From Deltaproteobacteria bacterium (lineage in GTDB: Bacteria; UBA10199; 2-02-FULL-44-16), in NCBI GenBank assembly GCA_016203825.1, contig JACQMA010000082.1, forward strand, positions 1 through 10,187: 10,187 nt of DNA, in the 5' to 3' direction. Shown here in pieces: positions 1 through 5,447 of this stretch (its first letter is position 1; each line of letters opens with the position of its first letter). The position numbers and the translations under genes were made by a program. Below the pieces are notes generated by a model, which did not search any database, was not told where the DNA came from, and was given only the letters and a program-made list of their open reading frames with translations.

Positions 1-333
1 CCATTGGGACCGCTCGTGGGCGACATCGACATTCTTCGCGTTGGCCATCATGGGAGTCACACGAGTACGAACGCTAACTTCCTCGCGGCCACGACTCCCG
101 AAGTGGCGATTATTTCCGTTGGCGATGGAAACGATTACTTTCATCCCCACGCATCGGTGATCGATCGACTGCTCGAAGCCGGCATCGAGGTCTATCAGAC
201 CGAACGCGGCTGGACACAAAACGAGGCCGTGCACGTGGCGGAGGGGAACGTGGTAATTGAAATTGACCACCATGGATATTCGCTGGTATGGGGCTCCCAT
301 GAATCCAGACGCGATCCACACAACAAACATTAA
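1..333 (+). CDS. ComEC/Rec2-type MBL-fold hydrolase, C-terminal part (5' end outside window)
   Basis: Only the last 110 residues are in the window; the frame is open from base 1, so the real start lies upstream. The visible part has the end of a metallo-beta-lactamase fold as seen in the C-terminal domain of ComEC/Rec2 DNA-uptake channels and in stand-alone relatives. It shows the [14 protein letters not shown] motif near residues 10-23, with metal-site histidines, then P-E-V-A-I-I-S-V-G and the H-P-H motif followed by a helix and I-E-V-Y-Q-T. In ComEC this domain is thought to be a periplasmic nuclease acting on incoming DNA. The membrane channel part and the HxHxDH motif are not visible, so full-length ComEC cannot be told from a soluble MBL protein. 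The last 35 nt overlap purC, which suggests co-transcription. Confidence 0.85.
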   Translation, partial: PLGPLVGDIDILRVGHHGSHTSTNANFLAATTPEVAIISVGDGNDYFHPHASVIDRLLEAGIEVYQTERGWTQNEAVHVAEGNVVIEIDHHGYSLVWGSHESRRDPHNKH

Positions 334-1177
334 AGAATTGCATGAGCCCCAGCGTGGAAAGGTTCGAGATATCTATAATCTTGGCGATACACTCCTGATC
401 GTCGCCACCGATCGGATTTCCTGTTTCGACGTCGTCCTCCCGACCCCCATCCCGGGCAAAGGCGAGATCCTCACGGAAATGTCCCGTTTCTGGTTTCGAC
501 GGACACAAGCCATCATCCCCAACCATTTGTCTTCGCAACCACTCGAAGAGATCGTCAGGGACACTCAGGAACGCAGGGCGTTGGGCAACCGCGCCATGGT
601 CGTCAAAAAATGTGATCCCCTCCCCGTCGAAGCGATTGTTCGTGGTTATCTTTCTGGTTCCGGTTGGAAGGAATACCAGCGATCGGGCACCGTCTGTGGC
701 ATCCAACTCCCCAAAGGCCTTCGAGAATCCGATCAACTCCCGGAGCCGATCTTCACTCCCTCAACGAAGGCCGAACAAGGAACGCATGATGAAAACATCT
801 CGTTTGAACAGATGGTGAATCGCGTTGGCAAGGAACTCGCAACGAACGTTCGTGATGTGAGTCTCAAAATCTATACGGACTCCGCGATCTATGCCCTCTC
901 GCGTGGCATCATCATCGCCGATACCAAGTTTGAATTCGGACTCCTGAACGGGCAACTGACGCTCATTGATGAAGTCCTGACTCCCGACTCCTCGCGCTTC
1001 TGGCCCGCCAACGAGTATCAGCCCGGACGTGCTCAACCGTCCTACGACAAGCAATTCGTCCGCGATTATCTGGAATCCCTCAACTGGAACAAGCAACCTC
1101 CGGCACCGGAGTTACCGGAAGACATTGTCTCGAAGACACAACAGAAATATCATGAAGCCCTCACAATACTGTCGTAA
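299..1177 (+). CDS. purC: Phosphoribosylaminoimidazole-succinocarboxamide synthase (SAICAR synthase)
   Basis: This enzyme joins CAIR and aspartate using ATP to give SAICAR in cytosolic purine synthesis. The 292-residue product has the longer, yeast/ADE1-like SAICAR synthase layout. Motifs include G-K-V-R-D-I-Y (20-26), V-A-T-D-R-I-S (35-41), P-I-P-G-K-G (50-55), V-E-A-I-V-R-G-Y with S-G-W-K-E-Y (110-126), [14 protein letters not shown] (153-166), A-D-T-K-F-E-F-G (207-214) and [13 protein letters not shown] (223-235). The ATG at 299 is preferred because it has a G-rich stretch (TGGGG) about 5 nt upstream and matches the family's usual N-terminus. ATG 272 and TTG 257 are in frame and cannot be excluded. 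It overlaps the gene before it by 35 nt and hpnD by 26 nt, so it sits inside an operon. All key motifs are intact. Confidence 0.97.
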   Translation: MNPDAIHTTNIKELHEPQRGKVRDIYNLGDTLLIVATDRISCFDVVLPTPIPGKGEILTEMSRFWFRRTQAIIPNHLSSQPLEEIVRDTQERRALGNRAMVVKKCDPLPVEAIVRGYLSGSGWKEYQRSGTVCGIQLPKGLRESDQLPEPIFTPSTKAEQGTHDENISFEQMVNRVGKELATNVRDVSLKIYTDSAIYALSRGIIIADTKFEFGLLNGQLTLIDEVLTPDSSRFWPANEYQPGRAQPSYDKQFVRDYLESLNWNKQPPAPELPEDIVSKTQQKYHEALTILS

Positions 1178-2015
1178 CCTCTGTCGACAGAGCAAATCGA
1201 ATTTCGTCTACGCCTTTCGCTTTCTTCCGAACGAGCGTCGCCGCGCGCTCGAGGCGTTTTATGCCTTCTGCACCACGGTCGATGCTGCCGTCGACTGCCA
1301 CGACGACAAAAACGAGGCGCGCGAGCTTCTTCTCTACTGGCATCGTGAAGTCGCCAACATGTATGCGGGCCGACCTGAACATCCCGTGGCTGCAGCCCTT
1401 GCCCCATCACTGACCACGTTTCACGTCCCGCGCCACTACCTCGATGACATTATCAGTGGCTGCGAAATGGACCTCGACCAAACGTCCTACCATGCCTTCC
1501 CGGAACTCGAGGACTACTGTTATCGCGTCGCTTCGTGCGTCGGACTCGTTTGTCTCTACATCTTTGGCCTCACCCCGAACGAGCAAAATTTAAAAACCGC
1601 CATTGCCCTGGGAAAGGCCTTGCAGTTGACCAACATCCTTCGGGACATTGTCCACGACCATCAACTCGGACGTGTCTATCTTCCCCAAGAAGATTTCACC
1701 CGCACAGGGGTTACGATGGCCGACCTTGTGAACGGCACCAACCGGTATGGAACCAAAGAACTCCTGACCCTTGAAATTCGGCGCGCGCGAAACTTTTTTG
1801 CAGAGTCCTTCGCGGGATTTCCGGAAGACCGCAAAGAGCGGCGTCGCTGGATGGCTCCTCTTCTGATCGGCAAGGTGTACGAACAGCTTCTCGACCGAAT
1901 AGAAGCCGATCCCCTCGCAGTCATGAGGGAACGTGTGACGGTGTCACGATGGGAAAAATTGAAAATTATCGGTCGAACTGTGGGGGGATTATATGGATTT
2001 TCCCCTCCTTTGTAA
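1152..2015 (+). CDS. hpnD: Squalene/phytoene synthase family, presqualene diphosphate synthase-like
   Basis: The 287-residue product belongs to the trans-isoprenyl diphosphate synthase (squalene/phytoene synthase) family. The opening Y-C-R with S-x-S-x-F-x-x-x-F-x-F-L-P and A-F-Y-A-F-C (residues 6-40), and the M-D-L-D-Q with Y-C-Y-R-V-A-S block (106-128), are most like HpnD. HpnD condenses two farnesyl diphosphates to presqualene diphosphate in the HpnCDE route to squalene and hopanoids. Two Asp-rich motifs hold the Mg-diphosphate: D44-A-A-V-D48 and D165-I-V-H-D169 in N-I-L-R-D. The first usually reads D-D-x-x-D, so the second Asp of the pair is Ala here. The ATG at 1152 gives the family's N-terminus; the in-frame extension upstream to 1029 lies inside purC and is not family-like. 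The last residues (S-P-P-L) and the stop lie in a hairpin repeat. No hpnC or hpnE is in the window. Phytoene synthase is a less likely alternative. Confidence 0.88.
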   Translation: MKPSQYCRNLCRQSKSNFVYAFRFLPNERRRALEAFYAFCTTVDAAVDCHDDKNEARELLLYWHREVANMYAGRPEHPVAAALAPSLTTFHVPRHYLDDIISGCEMDLDQTSYHAFPELEDYCYRVASCVGLVCLYIFGLTPNEQNLKTAIALGKALQLTNILRDIVHDHQLGRVYLPQEDFTRTGVTMADLVNGTNRYGTKELLTLEIRRARNFFAESFAGFPEDRKERRRWMAPLLIGKVYEQLLDRIEADPLAVMRERVTVSRWEKLKIIGRTVGGLYGFSPPL

Positions 2016-2032
2016 GGAGGGGGAGGGGAGGT
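2002..2032. repeat. G/C-rich hairpin repeat over the hpnD stop and cutA leader
   Basis: CCCCTCCTT (2002-2010) and AAGGAGGGG (2014-2022) form a perfect 9-bp inverted repeat with a 3-nt loop, TGT. A second G-rich arm (GAGGGGAGGT, 2023-2032) follows. The hpnD stop codon (2013-2015) lies at the loop and right arm. The second arm supplies the Shine-Dalgarno of cutA (GGAGGT, 2027-2032, 5 nt before GTG 2038). The pattern resembles short intergenic hairpin repeats scattered through many bacterial genomes. There is no T tract after it, so it is not a typical intrinsic terminator. Confidence 0.75.
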
Positions 2033-2037
2033 AGATT

Positions 2038-2352
2038 GTGGTGTCCTCTTATGTCCAAGTCATTATAAGTGCTACCAGTAAACGAGAAGCGGAGCGCATA
2101 GCAACTGCACTGGTTCGCAAGCGCCTCGTCGCTGGAACATTGATCGTGAAAGGTGATTCACGCTACTGGTGGAACAAGAAGATCGTTCGGAAGACCTACT
2201 GGAATATTCAGGCCTTTTCGCTTCGACGTTTTAAGACCAAGATCATTGCGTCGGTTAAGAAACTCCACAGTGACGAATGTCCCATCATCGCCTTCACGAA
2301 GATCGACGGTAATCGGGAGTTCTTGAAGTGGGTGAAGGAATCAGTGAAGTAA
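2038..2352 (+). CDS. cutA: CutA family (divalent-cation tolerance-like) protein
   Basis: The 104-residue product has the usual length and layout of CutA, a small trimeric alpha/beta protein linked to divalent metal tolerance; its true role is uncertain even in model species. Visible family features are the first strand and helix with A-T-S-K-R-E-A-E-R-I-A (12-22), L-V-A-G near residue 31, S-R-Y-W-W-N-K-K-I (41-49), K-x-L-H-S-D-E-C-P (74-82) and the closing F-L-K-W-V-K-E-S. The cysteine usually found in the L-A-A-C-V segment is absent (L-V-A-G-T), and the usual H-P-Y-E is H-S-D-E, so it is a divergent member. The start is GTG 2038 or GTG 2041; GGAGGT at 2027-2032 fits either. It follows hpnD by 22 nt on the same strand and converges on hicA. 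Confidence 0.83.
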   Translation: MVSSYVQVIISATSKREAERIATALVRKRLVAGTLIVKGDSRYWWNKKIVRKTYWNIQAFSLRRFKTKIIASVKKLHSDECPIIAFTKIDGNREFLKWVKESVK

Positions 2353-2353
2353 A

Positions 2354-2378
2354 AGGTGTCCGACTCCTAACCGGGGGG
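2354..2378. repeat. Half copy of a REP-like palindromic repeat
   Basis: The 15 nt AGGTGTCCGACTCCT (2354-2368), followed by a G6 run (2373-2378), match the left arm of the full palindrome at 8277-8337. The right arm is missing here. The sequence starts two bases after the cutA stop codon and ends 5 bp before the orphan tauE tail, so it marks a rearranged junction. Confidence 0.65.
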
Positions 2379-2383
2379 CTGCA

Positions 2384-2436
2384 GCTTACCTTTGATTCCA
2401 CAGGAGATATCCCAACAGCAATGCGCGTGGGACGAT
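2384..2436 (-). pseudogene. Orphan 3'-terminal fragment of a tauE-like gene (left flank of hicBA)
   Basis: Read on the minus strand, this 53-bp stretch encodes I-V-P-R-A-L-L-L-G-Y-L-L-W-N-Q-R and a TAA stop. The intact tauE ends I-V-S-C-A-L-L-L-G-Y-L-L-W-N-Q-R. The two DNA copies (here and 2948-3000) agree at 46 of 53 positions, and the last 19 bp, from TGTGG through the stop plus GC, are identical. Three of the five differing codons are synonymous Leu codons, so this is a diverged coding tail rather than a recent copy. No body of the gene is present. Confidence 0.85.
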
Positions 2437-2443
2437 CGTTGCA

Positions 2444-2677
2444 TTATTTTCCTCGAACGAATCTGAGAAATTCCTCTGGCAGCATGTCGGCGTCGCGCAT
2501 GATTTTTCGAAGGAGTCCGCGACCGAGGTCTTCACCGCGATGCATGGGAACAACCGTTGTTCTTCCGTCAGGATGTTTCAAAATCACATGGCTTCCTCTC
2601 TGACGGACCTGGGAAAATCCAGCGCGTTCCAAAGCCCTGATAATCAGCCGCGTAGGGATCGGACCAAGGTGGCTCAT
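2444..2677 (-). CDS. hicA: HicA-type toxin (YcfA-like mRNA interferase)
   Basis: The 77-residue product matches the HicA fold, a small dsRBD-like mRNA interferase that cleaves mRNA and is held inactive by HicB. Family features are R-A-L-E-R-A-G-F (14-21), the R-Q-R-G-S-H motif with presumed catalytic His30, V-I-L-K-H-P-D-G-R (31-39), V-V-P-M-H (42-46) and L-L-R-K-I-M-R-D-A-D (55-64) followed by an E-E-F-L helix. The ATG start overlaps the hicB stop as ATGA (2674-2677), so translation is coupled and the toxin should be made only after its antitoxin. Key residues are intact and the toxin looks functional. It converges on cutA, and its stop lies 7 bp from an orphan tauE tail. Confidence 0.92.
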   Translation of the reverse strand: MSHLGPIPTRLIIRALERAGFSQVRQRGSHVILKHPDGRTTVVPMHRGEDLGRGLLRKIMRDADMLPEEFLRFVRGK

Positions 2678-2886
2678 ACAGCAATTTTTTGGAGACCGAT
2701 GAATTCGATAGGCCGAATGGTTTGCTCTTCTTCAAGAGAAAGGAGCGCCGCCTCTTCAATGCGCTTCATCAAAGTATCCAAAGATTTTGCTTGAGTATGA
2801 CAGCCTTTGAGTTCCGGTATGTCGGCAACATAGAAACCATCTTCATCTCGCTCAATGATGACATGAAATTCTCGCTTCCTCTTCAT
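2674..2886 (-). CDS. hicB: HicB-type antitoxin, short form
   Basis: The 70-residue product is a short HicB/UPF0150-type antitoxin. It has the partial RNase H-like fold: a first strand (residues 7-12), D-E-D-G-F-Y-V-A-D-I-P-E-L-K-G-C-H (14-30), and a long helix ending L-L-S-L-E-E-E (48-54). It should bind and block HicA. It ends without the ribbon-helix-helix or HTH DNA-binding tail found in longer HicB proteins, so autorepression, if any, would need another arrangement. The ATG at 2886 is chosen because GGGAGGTGG lies about 5 nt upstream; the in-frame ATG at 2937 precedes the predicted -10 box and is unlikely. The order is antitoxin then toxin, overlapping 4 nt with hicA. Confidence 0.9.
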   Translation of the reverse strand: MKRKREFHVIIERDEDGFYVADIPELKGCHTQAKSLDTLMKRIEEAALLSLEEEQTIRPIEFIGLQKIAV

Positions 2887-2892
2887 AACACC

Positions 2893-2937
2893 ACCTCCCG
2901 AGGTCTCATTATAGTAACATTGTGGCAGACGGAGCAA
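2893..2937 (-). promoter_or_regulatory. Candidate hicBA promoter and ribosome binding site
   Basis: On the minus strand there is a perfect -10 TATAAT (2908-2913) and a weak -35 TTGCTC (2932-2937) with an 18-nt spacer, placing the transcript start near 2901. The SD GGGAGGT lies at 2893-2899. ACCTC and GAGGT (2893-2904) form a small palindrome that takes in the SD and could be an operator. Everything lies inside the segment between the tauE repeats, so the cassette carries its own promoter. Confidence 0.6.
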
Positions 2938-2949
2938 GTCATGTTTTGC

Positions 2950-3711
2950 TTACCTTTGATTCCACAATAAATATCCCAATAGCAATGCGCAGGAGACGAT
3001 GAGCATGGTGCGGACGAGGCGATCGCCTTTTTTGATGGCGACATGACTTCCCAGCCAGTGTCCCGCAATCCCAAAAAGACTTAAAGGGAGTGCCAGTGCA
3101 AAGATCACTTGGCCGTGAAGCAGAAATGTCGCGAGTGATCCGAGATTGGAGACCAGATTGAACCACCGCGCGGTAGCCGCGGCGTGCAGGAATGAAAGTC
3201 CGGCGATGCCGTAGAGGGCGAGCAGCAAAAGACTCCCCGTTCCCGGTCCAAAGACGCCATCATACCACCCGAGGGTTCCCGCAATCGGAGGGACAAGAAC
3301 CCAGAGTCGCCATGAACGCCATCCGAGAACGGCTTCATGGTGGTTCCGTGGTTTGGGGACCAAGACGAGGCCCGCCGCAATGGGGAGCGCGATAAGAATA
3401 ATCCGGCGAACGAGTTCCTGATCGCACTGTGCAATCCAATGCGCACCAATGACCGACCCGATGAGGTTGAACGCGACACCCACGATGGCTACCGGCCAGA
3501 GCATGCGTCCATGCGCAATATATTTTCCGGTCGAGACGAGCGTGCCTGCGGCTGAAACGAATTTGTTAGTGCCAAGCGTAAGTGCCGGTGGAATGCCGAC
3601 GATGAGATACGCAGGCACGGTGAGCAATCCGCCGCCACCAGCAATGGCGTCGATGAAGCCCGCGACGAAGACGACAGGGGCGAGGAGAAAGAGAGAAGGG
3701 TCCAACGTCAT
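2950..3711 (-). CDS. TauE/SafE (YfcA-like) family membrane permease
   Basis: The 253-residue product is a very hydrophobic inner-membrane protein of the TauE/SafE family. It has about eight predicted membrane segments in two repeats. Signature motifs are G-F-I-D-A-I-A-G-G-G-G (18-28) with P-P-A-L-T-L-G-T-N-K (41-50) in the first half, and G-W-Y-D-G-V-F-G-P-G-T-G-S (148-160) with A-T-A-R-W-F-N-L-V-S-N (179-189) in the second. Members export sulfite, sulfoacetate or other organosulfur anions, but most are uncharacterised and the substrate cannot be read from sequence. Its ATG overlaps the TPR gene's stop as ATGA (3708-3711), so it is the last gene of the bamD-TPR operon and is likely translationally coupled. 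Its final 53 bp are duplicated on the far side of hicBA. Confidence 0.9.
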   Translation of the reverse strand: MTLDPSLFLLAPVVFVAGFIDAIAGGGGLLTVPAYLIVGIPPALTLGTNKFVSAAGTLVSTGKYIAHGRMLWPVAIVGVAFNLIGSVIGAHWIAQCDQELVRRIILIALPIAAGLVLVPKPRNHHEAVLGWRSWRLWVLVPPIAGTLGWYDGVFGPGTGSLLLLALYGIAGLSFLHAAATARWFNLVSNLGSLATFLLHGQVIFALALPLSLFGIAGHWLGSHVAIKKGDRLVRTMLIVSCALLLGYLLWNQR

Positions 3712-4481
3712 GCTTTATTTTTTTTCGAAGCCTTAGCAGTCTTGGATTTCACTTCTGCCATTGTTTTGGGTTGATCCCGAAGGGCTTGCGTCTCCGAGAG
3801 GCGAAGGTACATCTTGGCGTATTCATCGCCAGGATTTGCGGCGAGTGCGTCACGCCACGCCTTTTTCGCCTGTTCAATTTTTCCCATCGCGTAGTGCGTC
3901 ACGCCGAGCTGAACGCGTGCGGGACTATAATTGTCCTTGGCCTTGATGACGCTCGCCAGTTCATCCAACGATTTGGCCAATTGGCCGTCTTCGCGGAGCG
4001 CTTGTCCCAGCTTCGTGCGAATGTCGTGGTAGTTGGCATTCAAGTTGAGTGCCTTGCGGTACTCTTCGATCGCGTGCGGGTTGAGTCCGATGGAGCGATA
4101 GATATCGCCAATCTCGGCATGAAGATTTGAAAGTTTTCCGCGAAGGACCGGCTCAATTTCCGTTTTGCCCGGGGCGGTTGATTTTTTGAGTGACGTGTAG
4201 AGCTCCTTGGCCTGTCGGTATTTTCCGAGATCATTGTAGAGGACGGCCAAGTTTAAGAGCGCCTCGGTGTAGCGCGGGTTGATTTTGAGGGCCTGCTGAA
4301 AGTACGTCATCGCTGCTTCAAAGTTGCCCTCGATGTGATTGAGGACGCCCAAGAGGTTTTGGACATCGGCATAGCGTGGTTCTTTCTGGATGGCCTGCCG
4401 CAAATATTTTTCGGCATTCGGATAATCTTTTTGATCAAAATACTGTTTGCCGAGTTGCACCAGCTCGCGAATCGTTTCCAT
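3708..4481 (-). CDS. Tetratricopeptide repeat protein
   Basis: The 257-residue product consists almost entirely of TPR units, roughly at 2-35, 37-70, 71-104, 117-150, 151-184 and 185-218. Each shows the usual small residues at helix contacts and a Pro or Asn near the repeat end, as in A-L-K-I-N-P-R-Y and A-L-A-A-N-P-G-D. The tail (235-257) is rich in Lys, Ala and Ser and probably disordered. I see no signal peptide, so it is probably cytosolic. TPR proteins are scaffolds for protein contacts; the partner is unknown. The ATG (4479-4481) shares one base with the bamD stop (TAATG) and has GGAGG 5 nt upstream, inside the end of bamD. This is a strongly coupled arrangement and suggests a role linked to envelope assembly, by context only. 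Confidence 0.88.
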   Translation of the reverse strand: METIRELVQLGKQYFDQKDYPNAEKYLRQAIQKEPRYADVQNLLGVLNHIEGNFEAAMTYFQQALKINPRYTEALLNLAVLYNDLGKYRQAKELYTSLKKSTAPGKTEIEPVLRGKLSNLHAEIGDIYRSIGLNPHAIEEYRKALNLNANYHDIRTKLGQALREDGQLAKSLDELASVIKAKDNYSPARVQLGVTHYAMGKIEQAKKAWRDALAANPGDEYAKMYLRLSETQALRDQPKTMAEVKSKTAKASKKNKA

Positions 4482-5266
4482 TATTCCTCCTTGGGCTTCA
4501 GACTCTTCTTGCTCGCACTCAGTAATTCACGCTCCGCCTTTTTTGTCCAGCGCTCGTTCGGGTATTCGAGGGAGAGTTTGCTAAAGGTTGTCTTGGCGGC
4601 CTCAATGCGATCGAGTTCGATGTTGGCCTTGGTGGCAAGGTACAATGCGCGCGGGGCGAGGCCCGAATCGGGATAGTCCTCTGCGACTTCGATGAGTCGC
4701 GGGAGGGCCGCGATGTATTCCCCTGTGCGCGTGTAGAACCGACCGACATAAAAGTTGCGACGCGCGACACGTCGGCGAGCATCTTTCAAAAAACGATCCG
4801 AGAGGCTTCGATAGGCGCTCGTTGGATAGGACTGGATGACGGTCGTGAAGTGGTTGATCGCATCGTCGAGGTATTCCTGATCGCGGTCAATGGCCTTCGG
4901 GCTTTCGTGATAATAGGAAAGCCCCGCGCGATAGTGCGCATAATCGACACGCGGACTGCGCGGATAGAGTTTCAGAAAGGCGAGATAGGATTCAGAGGCC
5001 AGAAGATATTCTTTCTTATTGAAATAAGCGTCGCCGATGCGAAGCTCCGCTTCTTGGCCGACACGGGACGAAGGATAGCGCGCCTTGACCATCTCCAGAC
5101 ATTCCACCGCTTCTTCGTAACGCCGCTTGTCGGAGAGGCGAAGGCAGCGCTGCAATTCCGCATCGGCGTTGTTGGTGGGCAGCGACGGCTCCCTGGCGCA
5201 GGCAAGGGCAAAGGAAGCGAGAAAAGTGACCGTAATGATGGATCGTGATGTCATCATGAATGTCAT
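4481..5266 (-). CDS. bamD: Outer membrane protein assembly lipoprotein BamD (YfiO-like)
   Basis: The 261-residue product has a lipoprotein signal (n-region with Arg8, hydrophobic 10-21, lipobox A-L-A-C with Cys23). Ala rather than Asp follows the Cys, consistent with outer membrane sorting. The rest is BamD-like TPR: E-L-Q-R-C-L-R-L-S-D-K-R-R-Y-E-E-A (37-53), A-R-Y-P-S-S (62-67), A-E-L-R-I-G-D-A-Y-F (73-82), Y-P-R-S-P-R-V-D-Y-A-H-Y-R-A-G-L-S (101-117), a F-x-x-x-I-Q-S-Y-P-T-S block (140-150) and R-R-N-F-Y-V-G-R-F-Y (169-178). BamD is the essential lipoprotein of the BAM complex that inserts beta-barrels. The start is uncertain: ATGs at 5266, 5257 and 5254 all give the same lipobox, none has a clear SD, and 5266 lies in a palindromic repeat. 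A reading extended upstream of 5266 would run through that repeat and is rejected. Confidence 0.9.
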   Translation of the reverse strand: MTFMMTSRSIITVTFLASFALACAREPSLPTNNADAELQRCLRLSDKRRYEEAVECLEMVKARYPSSRVGQEAELRIGDAYFNKKEYLLASESYLAFLKLYPRSPRVDYAHYRAGLSYYHESPKAIDRDQEYLDDAINHFTTVIQSYPTSAYRSLSDRFLKDARRRVARRNFYVGRFYTRTGEYIAALPRLIEVAEDYPDSGLAPRALYLATKANIELDRIEAAKTTFSKLSLEYPNERWTKKAERELLSASKKSLKPKEE

Positions 5267-5348
5267 TGCGAGCGGAGCGAAGCAATCTCCTGAAGACACT
5301 GTGTGTTGAGGAGATCGCCACGTCGGCCTTTGGCCTCCTCGCGATGAC
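5262..5348. repeat. Composite inverted repeat (GTCATTGCGAG family) over the bamD start
   Basis: The left arm starts GTCATTGCGAG (5262-5272) and ends GCAATCTCCT (5282-5291). The right arm, read on the other strand, starts GTCATCGCGAG (5348-5338) and ends GCGATCTCCT (5318-5309). The two units are related but differ in their middles; the right one carries GGCC-TTT-GGCC (5325-5335). Together they form an 87-bp inverted structure. Units starting GTCATTGCGAG are widely scattered between genes in many unrelated bacteria. The bamD ATG at 5264-5266 is part of the left arm. Confidence 0.8.
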
Positions 5349-5361
5349 AACGTAGAAAAGC

Positions 5362-5375
5362 GTGTCTTAAAACAC
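5362..5375. promoter_or_regulatory. Near-perfect 14-bp palindrome between the bamD and degP starts
   Basis: GTGTCTTAAAACAC (5362-5375) is symmetrical except for one base pair. It lies 19 bp upstream of the degP -35 and could be an operator for either divergent gene. No regulator is known from this window, so the role is only a guess. Confidence 0.3.
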
Positions 5376-5393
5376 AAGACGAAAGTCGAAGGG

Positions 5394-5422
5394 TTGACAG
5401 GGAAAATGGGCGACGCTAAAAA
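5394..5422 (+). promoter_or_regulatory. Sigma70-type promoter of degP
   Basis: A perfect -35 TTGACA (5394-5399), a 17-nt spacer and a -10 TAAAAA (5417-5422, 4 of 6) predict a transcript start near 5429. The SD AAAGGA (5437-5442) stands 5 nt before the ATG at 5448. GGGCG (5408-5412) and CGCCC (5425-5429) form an inverted repeat around the -10, a possible regulator site. Confidence 0.65.
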
Positions 5423-5447
5423 AGCGCCCTCTAAAGAAAGGATGACT

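Larger units (their letters stand above)
2384..3000. mobile_element. Putative hicBA insertion bracketed by tauE-tail direct repeats
   Basis: Direct repeats at 2384-2436 and 2948-3000, 53 bp each, lie 564 bp apart. Their identical core is GCTTACCTTTGATTCCACA, at 2384-2402 and 2948-2966. The 511 bp between the repeats hold hicB, hicA and their promoter and almost nothing else; the hicA stop is only 7 bp from the left repeat. This resembles integration at the 3' end of a gene that leaves the gene intact. There is no integrase or transposase, so the element would have been moved in trans or by homologous recombination. The mobile nature is inferred; the repeats are seen directly. Confidence 0.5.

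Noticed and set aside
110..736. A 208-codon open frame on the minus strand opposite purC
   Set aside because: It is antisense to the conserved SAICAR synthase motifs and has a skewed composition.
2002..2022. Intrinsic terminator after hpnD
   Set aside because: The stem is strong but no T run follows, and cutA continues on the same strand with its SD in the same element.
2328..2970. Plus-strand open frames across the hicBA region
   Set aside because: They are antisense to hicA and hicB, which have clear family motifs, an SD and a promoter on the minus strand.
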